A stretch of DNA of 64,000 nucleotides, taken from assembly GCF_004353895.1 (NCBI RefSeq), contig NZ_SMOG01000002.1, positions 1-64,000 of the forward strand, read 5' to 3'. Position 1 is the first letter of the stretch, and each line of letters opens with the position of its first letter. The position numbers and the translations under genes are program-made. Source of the stretch: Candidatus Syntrophosphaera thermopropionivorans. Lineage in GTDB: Bacteria > Cloacimonadota > Cloacimonadia > Cloacimonadales > Cloacimonadaceae. A model generated the notes under the pieces. The model saw nothing but the letters and a program-made list of their open reading frames with translations, searched no databases and was not told the origin of the DNA. Of this stretch, positions 26,360 to 35,612 are shown piece by piece.

Positions 26360-27415
26360 ATGAAAAAAATAATACTAAGTGTATTTGTTCTTGTTGCGAT
26401 AGTTGGGATGGTCCAAGCAGCACCATTTCAAACTATGGGATTGTTGCGCACTCCTGATGCGTATGTTATTCCTCACAAGTCTGCTCATTTAACATTAGTA
26501 GGCTATTATCGTAATGTGGATGAGGAAGAATTCATACCTTATGGAATGTTAGGAGTAGGTCTCTTTAATCGTTTACAATTGGATGGCTTTGCGGGAGATG
26601 ATATTTATTTTATGAATGCTAAGGTTAAATTGATACCTGAGACCTTATATATTCCACAGATTTCTGTAGGTATGGATAATATCTTTTCCACCGTAAATGT
26701 CCAAAGAGCTCAGGATTATAATGATCCTTCGGAATATTCCTGGGCAGATAATCCAGACAAATGTGATTATGAGCATTTTTCACCTTATGTCGTAGCATCC
26801 AAACAAGCCGTTTTCGGAGGACTTTCCTGGATGTTTAATCTGGGCGGTGGAGCTAATCGTTTCACTGGACAAACAAGCCGTGCAAGAAAATTTAGTGGTA
26901 TGTTTGCTTCAGTTGAGCTGTCTCCTGTAAATAACATGTCAATTCAGGGAGAATTTGATGGACAGAATATTAATGTTGGTTTAAAATACTCTTTAGGAAA
27001 TTACACATTCAAGCTGGCAGCTCAATCAGTAGAAAATTATGCTAAAAATAATGGCTTGGAAAATACCCATCGCATAGGCTTTGGTGTAACTTATCTCTTT
27101 GACAAATTTGCTGAAGGAAAAACTACAAGACCGGTTATATTCAGTGCAAATCAGTTATCTGAGACTGAAGAGAGCCACTGTAATTGTCAGCAAACTACAC
27201 TATTCACTGATTCTGTAAAACTGGTGGAATTGCAGCCAGTTATTAAAACTCAATCACAGATTCCAGTTACTTCCAGTATTTATAAAGAATTTACTCCTGA
27301 ATATCAAACTTTACTGGAAGAAATAAGAAATCTTCGTGGAGACCAACAACAGGTTCAAAAGGAGATGGAAGAAATTCGTAGCTGGTTGCAAGAGTTACAA
27401 AAACAAAGCAAGTGA
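26360..27415 (+). CDS. Outer-membrane protein, YjbH-like barrel with C-terminal coiled coil
   Basis: 351 residues. The signal peptide ends near residue 20 (VQAAPFQ). TMGLLRTPDAYVIPHKSAHL resembles the start of YjbH-type outer-membrane proteins, and residues 25-255 are beta-rich with aromatic ends. After about residue 260 comes a linker and then a helical stretch (about 310-350, EEIRNLRGDQQQVQKEMEEI) likely to form a coiled coil in the periplasm. Ribosome site: GGAGGGAAG before the ATG. A terminator follows, so it is monocistronic. Function unknown; YjbH proteins are linked to exopolysaccharide export. Confidence 0.6.
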   Translation: MKKIILSVFVLVAIVGMVQAAPFQTMGLLRTPDAYVIPHKSAHLTLVGYYRNVDEEEFIPYGMLGVGLFNRLQLDGFAGDDIYFMNAKVKLIPETLYIPQISVGMDNIFSTVNVQRAQDYNDPSEYSWADNPDKCDYEHFSPYVVASKQAVFGGLSWMFNLGGGANRFTGQTSRARKFSGMFASVELSPVNNMSIQGEFDGQNINVGLKYSLGNYTFKLAAQSVENYAKNNGLENTHRIGFGVTYLFDKFAEGKTTRPVIFSANQLSETEESHCNCQQTTLFTDSVKLVELQPVIKTQSQIPVTSSIYKEFTPEYQTLLEEIRNLRGDQQQVQKEMEEIRSWLQELQKQSK

Positions 27416-27451
27416 GCAAAAGTACTTCTTATTTTGTAAAAAATGTATTTC

Positions 27452-27489
27452 AAAACAGGGCACAATTTAATGTGCCCTGTTTTTTTATA
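27452..27489 (+). terminator. Intrinsic terminator
   Basis: AAAACAGGGCACA (27452-27464) pairs with TGTGCCCTGTTTT (27471-27483), followed by more T. It lies 37 bases after the YjbH-like gene. Confidence 0.9.
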
Positions 27490-27532
27490 TATAATATATT
27501 TAAAACGAGGCGGTATATAAACCGATAATTTT

Positions 27533-30500
27533 ATGACACATAATATTAAACTCTATATTCTACTAATATTAATAATTCTGCCTTTAAATTTTATTTATGC
27601 TGAGAATAATTCTTACAATTCTCTAATAAATGTAGAACCTTTATCTAACCTTGATTTAACAGTACAAAAAGCGTTTGATTTTTTAACTGTAAATCTTCCC
27701 CAATTGTTAGTAGAAGATAGAGACGAAGCTATAAATGAATTTATCTTCAATTTTGAGGAATTAAAACGAATTCCCCTACAAGATATCCTTGCTTCATATA
27801 AAAAATTATATTCTTTTAAAGATGATTACAAAACGCTGGATAGTCTTTTGATAATAAATCCTCTCTATATTGAAGACATACAAACTTTCTTTAATTTAAT
27901 AATATATTCAAATGTAATTGATTATTTAAATTTGGGAAATAAACAAGCAGGAGAAGAGTATCTAAAATTGCTCATAAGCCAACAAAATACAGGTCAATAT
28001 TATCCCCTGTATTTATTTCTATGGGCAGATTTAACCGCTGAAGACGGCAATCTAAGCAAGACTACAGAGTATATTAATAAATATAAAGAAATATATAATT
28101 GGTATCAATATGATTTTAAACCACACAAAGCTTCAATAATTGATAAATTACGGAATCTAGATTTAGACCGCTATTTACTTTATCCTTCAGATGAACAATT
28201 ACTAATTCTGGAAAACCAAATTATAGAAATGGAGAACGAACTAAATTTAGTTTATAATGACTTAAAAACACTAACTGAAATTATATCGCCAGATTTTATA
28301 GAATATATCTATACTAAGGAATGGAACTTATTTGAAGATTTAAAATCTCAGTTATACGCATACTTATTGATTGAACCTTATGAATTTGACCAACCACTCC
28401 AAAATATTCTTAATCCACAGATTCAACCATATGAACAATATACAGATTTGGTTTCAAAACTGAAGGAATTAAAAAATAATGTTGCTAACCTCCCCAAATT
28501 GGGACAAATATTTAACAACTATCTGGATCAAAAAATAGAATCCTTTCTTAAAGAACAAAGAACACCAAATCCAAATGATATTAAAGCAATAGAAATGGAA
28601 CATTTAATGGTAATGAAGAACACTTGTTCCTATTACAAAGATATAATTTCTGTTTTAGACTTGTTGATAGCTAATCCAGATTTTGCTCAATGGAATGAGA
28701 CTTTATTTAACTTAAGAGTTCAATATACCAAAAAGCTTAATAAATTACAATATCAAATGAATCGTATCATTGCTAAATATAAAAATTCCCCCAATGTTGA
28801 AGATGCTATCTTATTAGAGCTATTAGAATTGATTGACACCTGGGATGACTTCGGCAAAAGTTATAGTGAACTAATATCAGAACTTGAACAAACGGTAGTT
28901 AACCTTATTCAAAAAACAGTTAAAGACGAACAAAAAATATATATATCGGAACTGCTCCAAAGGCTAACTGATTCAGCGCTAAATCATCCATTCTTAATAG
29001 CTAACCTTAGTTCTCTGGAACAGAATCTTGATTTTATGGACCTAATCTTAGAATATAGAGATTTAAGATATCAGGAACAAAGCTATTTTGCAGAAGCTGA
29101 AAATAAAGAGGAAAACTTATTGCTGGAAGAATATAATGCTTTAATTTCTGCAAAGGCTTCCTTATTAAATAGATATGAAGGTTATATTGAAAAGTATCCT
29201 CAATTTAAAGCACTACTCCAACCTGATGGCACCTATCTAGTAAATGATGCTTTATTGTACTATCATATGGCAGAACTACAATATGCTATAGATTTAGACC
29301 ACCCTGATAAAGCTCTTACTTATTATAAAAAAGTTCTGGAGATAGACCCAAATTATTATAAGAAAGATTATGTGCTATATAATATAGGTTATTTAAGTAG
29401 TGAAAGCATTAAATCCACTCTGGATAATGCTATTGAAAATTATAGAAAGACTCATCCATATAAAGACCGACCGAGCAATTTAAAATACACTGAGCAAGCT
29501 TTTAAAGAAGCAATAGATGCCTATACTGAATTAGTAGATTCGGGTCTCTATACCAATTCTCCTCTTTATGATGAAGCGATTTATAGATTGGGAACTATTT
29601 ATTTTCTCATAGGTTCAGATGCCGATGAACCTATTAACTATTATAATGAAGCTATTCGTAGATTTGATACTTTAGTTAGCAAACCAGAAAGTGATTATTA
29701 CTACCATTCTCTATATCAAAGAGGATGGGTTAAGCTTAATTTAGGTGACGAAGCTTCTTTGCAGTCAGCTATCTTAGATTTTACTAATTTAATTGAGGCT
29801 GTTGATATTGGAGAAATAGAAGATCCTTATTTAGCGTCTGATTATAAGAATAATTCTATTGATAACATTGCCTATGCCTTAGTTGCTTTAGATGGAATTG
29901 ATTTTATTAGCCCGGCTAAAGGAATACAATTTTTTGAAGAGATACTGATAAATCATCCTGATACTTTAGTTAAATCTGAAATAATAGATAAAGCTGTTTC
30001 CTTAAAAATGGAAATAAATGCTCCACTCCAGGCAATTGATTATCTTGAGTTACGTCTTAAAGTTTTTCCACTGGATTTACAAAATCCCAGTATTATTGAT
30101 TCCATTATCACTATTTATCATACTCCCGGACTGGTTTTACGAGAAGGGAACGACTTAACTACCATCTGCAATGCAGAATATGATTTTATTAAGGCAAATT
30201 ATAATAATCATTCATCCTGGTACGAACACAACATCAAAAATGCAAAATTAGATAACCAGGAAATAAGAAAACAATTAGATATTATAAGAAGAGCCTATGA
30301 GCAAATTCGAATTAGATATTACAATCGGTTAATTGATTCTATCGCTGCCTCAGACTTACAAATTTATAATCAACACCTTCAGGAATATATAGATTATTAC
30401 GAACTCTTTAAGGATTCCACTGATTTTATTACCTGGCAAAAAGAAGTTCAACGTGCCAATACGAATTTATATGCTTATCTGGCAGAGAAACGAGATACTC

Positions 30501-33424
30501 CAGTGGATTATTATATTGCTATCCAAACTCTTTACTCTTATAATGAAACTAATCCCGATAACCCAGACTATTTAAATAATGAAGGTTTAGCCTATAGATA
30601 TGCCAGGAAGATATATGATTATCTTGAAGAAGAATTTAACCATACTAATCTGAAAACGGATCCGCTATTACCAACAAATCAGGATGAGCTTTACAATTTC
30701 TATGAAGCTGCTGCCTTAAGATTTTATAATCATCTAATTAATACAGAAGATGAGGGTCTGAGAAAAAGTGCTATTCCTATCTTGATGGACCTTGCAGCTG
30801 TAGCTTTAGAAAATGGAAAAGCTTATATCGCTCAACAATATTATCAACAACTACTTAATAATGCAGACCAACTGGATTCTCCCACTCTAAGAACCATTTA
30901 TATCAATCTGGCTAAAATAGCTGAAAATAATCTTAATTATACTGAAGCTAAATTGCATTATGAAAAGGCTAAAAATTATGCACTAAATGCTCACGATAGC
31001 CAAGAGCTGGAACATTTAATTAGATTGCAACTTCAAAACAGTTATGAAGAAGCAGAGCGTAATAGTGATTACCTCAAGATGGCTTTAGACCTGGAAGAAT
31101 TAGCAAATCGTTTTACAGACGACCCTGAACAAAGTAATGCCTATAAATATCAAGCATCCGAAGCTTATAAGAAAGCTGGTAATTATCAGAAAGCCATAGA
31201 TATAAAATTGCAATTAGCTAAAAGTAAAAATAGTATTGAAGATAAATACTTTTTATATTATGAAAGCTGGAATATAGCAGATTCATTGATGAAAAATCAT
31301 AGTTACGCCCGTCAATTGCAGGAAGAATTTACTGCAATGTATCCTTCAAGTAATCAAGCATTTAATCTAAAAATAGCAATGATAGAGGAACTGAAATCCA
31401 ATCCTGCCCAAAGAGAAGATGCAGCTCAAATTTATCTCCAACTTTATCAGGATGTCCGCTCAGGAAAAGTAGATAGTGGTAATATTCCGCTGGAGGATAT
31501 CTATCTCTGGGCAGTAAATATCTACCTGGAAGACCAAAATCAAGATAAGGCTTTGGAACTGCTTTCCAATTTTATAACCCTTTACCCCAATTATAATAAA
31601 GCCACCGATATTCTTACTTTTTTAGCAGATACCTATTTGGCAAGAGATGAAGAGGATAAATTTGAGTTTTATGCACGAAAACTCTATCAGAAAGATAATA
31701 CCCAGTCAGAAAGGTATCTCACTATTGCACAACTAAAATTAGGCAGATTAGCTCATGAGTTTGATGATGCCTATAAAAACAAAGATTGGAACCTGGCTTT
31801 CCAGAAACGTGATGAATTTATTAAATTAGAAGCCCAATATCTAAAAGATGGTTTACCCATTAAAAATGAAGCTGCTTATGAAGCTTTTGCCTATGCAGAG
31901 ACAGAATATAAAACTGAACAAGCAAGAAAAGCTTACTTGGATAATTTTGACCGTCAACTCAACTCTATTGAAAATAGTGATTTATTAAAAAGCTCACCCG
32001 ATAAATTAATTTTTGTGTCTGCCAAAACCACATGGAGAGGACACTTATTTGAACAACCTCCTCGTCGTATTCCTTCTTTAACAAAAAGAGCAGAAACTGA
32101 AAGTGCTAAAATTATTCACCTACTGGAACAACCCGAAGCAGATTTTCTGGATATAGACCGTCGTTTGAAAGCCCTATGCTTAATTGCCAGAATCAATGAA
32201 CATACAGCTGAGGTCATAGAAACACAGTTAGATAAATATTTCCAAATATCAAATGAAATGGCTCCTTTTAGAGACCGTAAAAAATATAATGAAGAAGAAT
32301 ATAATAATTTAGTTTACGGTCAATTAATGCCTTATGCTCAACAGTTTATTGAGCCTCTGAGGACAGCTGCAATCAGCATTTATCTGGAAATATACAATAA
32401 TTACAATGTTGCTGGATGTGTTAATGACTACACTAACTTAGCTGAACTAAAACTTCTGGAACAAAATTGTTTACCTAATTATTATGAGATAGCCTTCCCC
32501 TTAGACCAAAACTGGAATTTAAACTTACAGCTTCCAGATGGAAAGTTAAAAAAAGTAAACCCTGATATAGAAAGTATTATGTCGCCAAAAGGTATACAAC
32601 TTTTCTCAATTCAAATTCCCGCTCATAATGCATTAATAATGGAACGGGAATTTACTTTTGAATATCCTCCTGAATTTGCTTTCTTGCACATTGTATATCC
32701 TGATAATCCTGAAATATGGTTAAATGAAAATCCAATTGATTTAATTTACATACCGGTTGATACTTTAATAACTGGTGACCTATCTACCATTCATTTTGCC
32801 GCTAAAATAAACAAACAAGCTTGGAAACAGGGTTATAATGAAATTAAATATATCTTCCCTAATAATTTTGATAAGCCGCTTTCTTTTTACTTCAATTTCA
32901 ACTTATTTTTTAATGCTGATATGATTGACGAATTCAGTCTTTTAAGAACTAAAAGAATAATAACCAACACCAACTGGAACGCCTTAATTAAGGATAATGA
33001 GTCTGGGAAAGAAACAAAGACTAAAACCATAAAAGCTTTTACCTTTGACCTTCCTCTTGATAGGGCTGAATTATTGACAGATACATCGGTTAAACCTATT
33101 TGGGTGGAAGAAAACTCTGATCATCCCTATAATAATATTACTTTTGAGACTGAATTTATACTTGATGAAGAGGTGCATTATGCTTATATAGATTTAGTTG
33201 CTCCAGAAATGGCTACTATCTATATAAATGGGACAAAAATAGTACAGAAATTGCCTCTGAATTTTGATTCTTCCCATTTTATGGTGCATCCTTCAAGAAT
33301 TGAAATTCCTCCAGAAGTGCTTAGAAAAGGTAAAAACATCTTACGAATTGAAATACAGAATAATTCTCCTTTCCGGGGAATGATGGCTGAAATAAATTTT
33401 AACCTATCAAATACAGGAGAATAA
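27533..33424 (+). CDS. Giant exported TPR protein (1963 aa) heading an Exb/Tol-like operon
   Basis: A signal peptide (residues 1-24, ILLILIILPLNFIYA) is followed by about 1600 residues of helical repeats. TPR-like units are visible near 577 (DKALTYYKKVLEIDPNYY), 675 (DEAIYRLGTIYF) and 1121-1152 (TEAKLHYEKAKNYAL). The C-terminus is different: about 1660-1780 is beta-rich, and about 1855-1960 looks like a galactose-binding-type jelly roll (ATIYINGTKIV, RKGKNILRIEIQNN). It should be periplasmic or attached to the outer membrane. The next gene starts 3 bases after its stop, so it opens the six-gene operon. The ribosome site is poor. I infer a large scaffold for the proton-driven complex encoded downstream. 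Confidence 0.75.
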   Translation: MTHNIKLYILLILIILPLNFIYAENNSYNSLINVEPLSNLDLTVQKAFDFLTVNLPQLLVEDRDEAINEFIFNFEELKRIPLQDILASYKKLYSFKDDYKTLDSLLIINPLYIEDIQTFFNLIIYSNVIDYLNLGNKQAGEEYLKLLISQQNTGQYYPLYLFLWADLTAEDGNLSKTTEYINKYKEIYNWYQYDFKPHKASIIDKLRNLDLDRYLLYPSDEQLLILENQIIEMENELNLVYNDLKTLTEIISPDFIEYIYTKEWNLFEDLKSQLYAYLLIEPYEFDQPLQNILNPQIQPYEQYTDLVSKLKELKNNVANLPKLGQIFNNYLDQKIESFLKEQRTPNPNDIKAIEMEHLMVMKNTCSYYKDIISVLDLLIANPDFAQWNETLFNLRVQYTKKLNKLQYQMNRIIAKYKNSPNVEDAILLELLELIDTWDDFGKSYSELISELEQTVVNLIQKTVKDEQKIYISELLQRLTDSALNHPFLIANLSSLEQNLDFMDLILEYRDLRYQEQSYFAEAENKEENLLLEEYNALISAKASLLNRYEGYIEKYPQFKALLQPDGTYLVNDALLYYHMAELQYAIDLDHPDKALTYYKKVLEIDPNYYKKDYVLYNIGYLSSESIKSTLDNAIENYRKTHPYKDRPSNLKYTEQAFKEAIDAYTELVDSGLYTNSPLYDEAIYRLGTIYFLIGSDADEPINYYNEAIRRFDTLVSKPESDYYYHSLYQRGWVKLNLGDEASLQSAILDFTNLIEAVDIGEIEDPYLASDYKNNSIDNIAYALVALDGIDFISPAKGIQFFEEILINHPDTLVKSEIIDKAVSLKMEINAPLQAIDYLELRLKVFPLDLQNPSIIDSIITIYHTPGLVLREGNDLTTICNAEYDFIKANYNNHSSWYEHNIKNAKLDNQEIRKQLDIIRRAYEQIRIRYYNRLIDSIAASDLQIYNQHLQEYIDYYELFKDSTDFITWQKEVQRANTNLYAYLAEKRDTPVDYYIAIQTLYSYNETNPDNPDYLNNEGLAYRYARKIYDYLEEEFNHTNLKTDPLLPTNQDELYNFYEAAALRFYNHLINTEDEGLRKSAIPILMDLAAVALENGKAYIAQQYYQQLLNNADQLDSPTLRTIYINLAKIAENNLNYTEAKLHYEKAKNYALNAHDSQELEHLIRLQLQNSYEEAERNSDYLKMALDLEELANRFTDDPEQSNAYKYQASEAYKKAGNYQKAIDIKLQLAKSKNSIEDKYFLYYESWNIADSLMKNHSYARQLQEEFTAMYPSSNQAFNLKIAMIEELKSNPAQREDAAQIYLQLYQDVRSGKVDSGNIPLEDIYLWAVNIYLEDQNQDKALELLSNFITLYPNYNKATDILTFLADTYLARDEEDKFEFYARKLYQKDNTQSERYLTIAQLKLGRLAHEFDDAYKNKDWNLAFQKRDEFIKLEAQYLKDGLPIKNEAAYEAFAYAETEYKTEQARKAYLDNFDRQLNSIENSDLLKSSPDKLIFVSAKTTWRGHLFEQPPRRIPSLTKRAETESAKIIHLLEQPEADFLDIDRRLKALCLIARINEHTAEVIETQLDKYFQISNEMAPFRDRKKYNEEEYNNLVYGQLMPYAQQFIEPLRTAAISIYLEIYNNYNVAGCVNDYTNLAELKLLEQNCLPNYYEIAFPLDQNWNLNLQLPDGKLKKVNPDIESIMSPKGIQLFSIQIPAHNALIMEREFTFEYPPEFAFLHIVYPDNPEIWLNENPIDLIYIPVDTLITGDLSTIHFAAKINKQAWKQGYNEIKYIFPNNFDKPLSFYFNFNLFFNADMIDEFSLLRTKRIITNTNWNALIKDNESGKETKTKTIKAFTFDLPLDRAELLTDTSVKPIWVEENSDHPYNNITFETEFILDEEVHYAYIDLVAPEMATIYINGTKIVQKLPLNFDSSHFMVHPSRIEIPPEVLRKGKNILRIEIQNNSPFRGMMAEINFNLSNTGE

Positions 33425-33427
33425 ATA

Positions 33428-33724
33428 ATGAACCGCTTTTGGTTTATTTGTTGCATGCTTATCTTTATGATGCCTTTATGTTTTGCCCAGGTAAAAAGTA
33501 ATGCATCTCCAGCTTTAAACGATGGAGAAATAATAAAGGAATTAGAAATTCAGATTAAGACTATGTTACCAGATATCAATATAGTACGTTTAAAAACTGA
33601 TACCTATATTCCCGCTGGACAATATAATTATACTAAATATAAAGACCTTATTAAGGCAGAAAATATTAAAAATCTTATTAAATTACAAAAAGATATAACA
33701 AAACAACCAGAGGAGTCAAAATGA
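33428..33724 (+). CDS. Small exported protein of the TPR/ExbB/ExbD operon
   Basis: 98 residues: a signal peptide (to about residue 20, MPLCFAQ) and about 75 polar residues with a Lys-rich end. No known domain. Its stop overlaps the start of the ExbB-like gene (ATGA), so it is translated together with the motor proteins. A periplasmic accessory role is inference from position only. Confidence 0.65.
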   Translation: MNRFWFICCMLIFMMPLCFAQVKSNASPALNDGEIIKELEIQIKTMLPDINIVRLKTDTYIPAGQYNYTKYKDLIKAENIKNLIKLQKDITKQPEESK

Positions 33725-34500
33725 AATTTAAGCACATCTTACTCGCATCATTAATATTAATTATTGGTATTGGTCCTTTATTAGCTCAGACCACTCAGAA
33801 CCCATATAATATACCTCCAGGAACTGAAAAGATTACTCTTGCTTCTATCTTCAGAGATAGCAATGCTCATGGTATATTCGGATATTTGATTCTACTGACT
33901 TTCACCATAGGTATTGTTTACGCTTTTATCCGCTATATCCAGTTATATCAGAAGGAAAAAGTCAATGCTCCAAATCTATATAAAAGTCTAAAAGGTTACA
34001 TTAAAAATAACCAGATTGAGGAAGCAATAAAGATAACAGAAAAACTGAAAGATACAACTCTTGGCTACATTTTTTGGAATGGAATTACTGCCTATAAGGA
34101 AATTCCTAAGGATGCTTCTAAGGAAGAGGTATCAACTAATGTTCAAAATGCCTTTGACGAAGCGGCTCTCCAAAAAGTCTATAAACTTGATGCAGGACTA
34201 TTCTGGTTTGATATTCTGGCTCAAGTATGCACTTATCTCGGATTATTAGGTACCATCTGGGGTCTACTTTATGCTTTTGCTGCTATCAGTAATCCCACCG
34301 TTCTGGATACTCAAAAAAATCTTATGTTATCTGCTGGAATAAAGACCGCTATCGGAACAACAGCTTTAGGATTAATTGCTGCTATACCTTTAACTCTGAT
34401 TAAGGGTGCATTACAAAGTAGAGCTCAAAAAATCATTAATGATATAGATGAATTCAGTGTTAAGTTTATTAATTTCATCACTTCTTTAGCAAAAGGATAA
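33721..34500 (+). CDS. MotA/TolQ/ExbB-type proton channel protein
   Basis: 259 residues. A hydrophobic N-terminus ending in LLAQTTQ looks like a cleavable signal. Three membrane helices follow: about 52-72 (GYLILLTFTIGIVYAFI), about 162-190 and about 200-225. LGLLGTIWGLLYAF and AIGTTALGLIAAIPLTLI carry the conserved small and Thr residues that line the TolQ/ExbB proton path. The cytoplasmic loop between helices 1 and 2 is the usual size. Together with the two ExbD-like proteins it should form a proton-motive-force-driven inner-membrane complex. It lies 4 bases before the first ExbD-like gene. Confidence 0.9.
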   Translation: MKFKHILLASLILIIGIGPLLAQTTQNPYNIPPGTEKITLASIFRDSNAHGIFGYLILLTFTIGIVYAFIRYIQLYQKEKVNAPNLYKSLKGYIKNNQIEEAIKITEKLKDTTLGYIFWNGITAYKEIPKDASKEEVSTNVQNAFDEAALQKVYKLDAGLFWFDILAQVCTYLGLLGTIWGLLYAFAAISNPTVLDTQKNLMLSAGIKTAIGTTALGLIAAIPLTLIKGALQSRAQKIINDIDEFSVKFINFITSLAKG

Positions 34501-34504
34501 TATT

Positions 34505-35050
34505 ATGGCTCATCCTCCTTCTACCCGAAGGGATCAGCATCATTTTTCACCACCTAAAGTGTCAGATTTGGTACCTTTGATGAACCTGTTTCTAATTATT
34601 ATACCCTTCCTTCTACTAATGATGGTGGTTACACAAATTGCCATGATAGCATTGAATTTCACTCATGGAAATGCAGCAGAGAAACAAGCGGGAGGACCTT
34701 TAAATGGCACTTCGGTAACGCAGAAAAATATACCCGAAATTACCATAATTATTATGGCTTCTCAAGATTCATTAGGAACAACCTTCCCTGGCTTTGAAAT
34801 CCGAGAACCGGAAAAAACAAAGGATAATGTTGGTTTAGTTAATGGCTATTATGATTATGTAAAATTAGATGAGAAGCTTAAAGCTATTCGGCAAAGATAT
34901 CCGGACTTGCAGGATATCAGTGTTGCTCCTTATGATGATGTTTTATATGATACTCTTATTAAGACTATTGACCTTTGCAGGGAAAATAACTTCTCCAATA
35001 TACACTATAAAGCTCCTCAGGTCAGATACTTTGCTCGGGAGGTTAAATGA
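34505..35050 (+). CDS. ExbD/TolR-like protein 1, proton-path Asp replaced by Asn
   Basis: 181 residues: a short cytoplasmic N-terminus, one membrane helix (about 24-45, PLMNLFLIIIPFLLLMM) and a periplasmic domain. At the position of the essential ExbD Asp (PxxD in family members) there is Asn27. The C-terminal part (KLDEKLKAIRQRYPDLQ, then a DTLIKTIDLCRENNF helix) fits the ExbD/TolR periplasmic fold. Overlap of four bases with the second ExbD-like gene. It may be a non-protonatable partner in a heterodimer; this is inference. Confidence 0.82.
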   Translation: MAHPPSTRRDQHHFSPPKVSDLVPLMNLFLIIIPFLLLMMVVTQIAMIALNFTHGNAAEKQAGGPLNGTSVTQKNIPEITIIIMASQDSLGTTFPGFEIREPEKTKDNVGLVNGYYDYVKLDEKLKAIRQRYPDLQDISVAPYDDVLYDTLIKTIDLCRENNFSNIHYKAPQVRYFAREVK

Positions 35051-35601
35051 ATCAGTCAAAGTATTCGCGCGACCTTAAACACCTGGTCCCTCAAAGACAG
35101 AAAGATGAATGGAGCTTATCTATCATATCTCTGATTGATATTCTAACTATTTTATTAGTCTTTTTACTGGCTAATGTAACGGTGGAAGGACAAAAATTTA
35201 CTCAACCCAATCGGATGACTTTTCCCGTAAGTATGAAAAAACGAGATTTGTTGGAGAAAAAAGGAACAACAGTAGTTCAAATCTATCCAGATAGAATCTT
35301 AATTGGTGAGAAGGGGATATATTTTGGAACACTCAATGAATTCGCTAATGATCCCGTAAAAAGAACCGAAATATTGAAATATTTACAAACCACAGCCCTA
35401 CAAATTCTGGAGGATAAAGATGAATCCGGAAATCCGAGAACTCCTCCAACTCTTCTTATCCAGGCAGATAGAGCCATACCTTGCTGGTATATTACAGAAT
35501 TTGTTAGTTTAGGCACCAGCGCTTATTACGAATATATCTATTTTGCTACTCTTTTGGATGCTAATTGGTTTCAACATTCTGTATTATCAACCAGAAGGTA
35601 G
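35047..35601 (+). CDS. ExbD/TolR-like protein 2, with the proton-path Asp
   Basis: 184 residues: an N-terminal cytoplasmic stretch, then a membrane helix with Asp31 (IISLIDILTILLVFLL) at the ExbD/TolR position. The periplasmic domain follows (TTVVQIYPDRILIGEKG, PPTLLIQADRAIPCWYI). It ends 12 bases before the AgmX-like gene. Having both an Asp- and an Asn-type ExbD in one operon suggests an asymmetric dimer. Confidence 0.88.
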   Translation: MNQSKYSRDLKHLVPQRQKDEWSLSIISLIDILTILLVFLLANVTVEGQKFTQPNRMTFPVSMKKRDLLEKKGTTVVQIYPDRILIGEKGIYFGTLNEFANDPVKRTEILKYLQTTALQILEDKDESGNPRTPPTLLIQADRAIPCWYITEFVSLGTSAYYEYIYFATLLDANWFQHSVLSTRR

Positions 35602-35612
35602 AGGGAGATATA

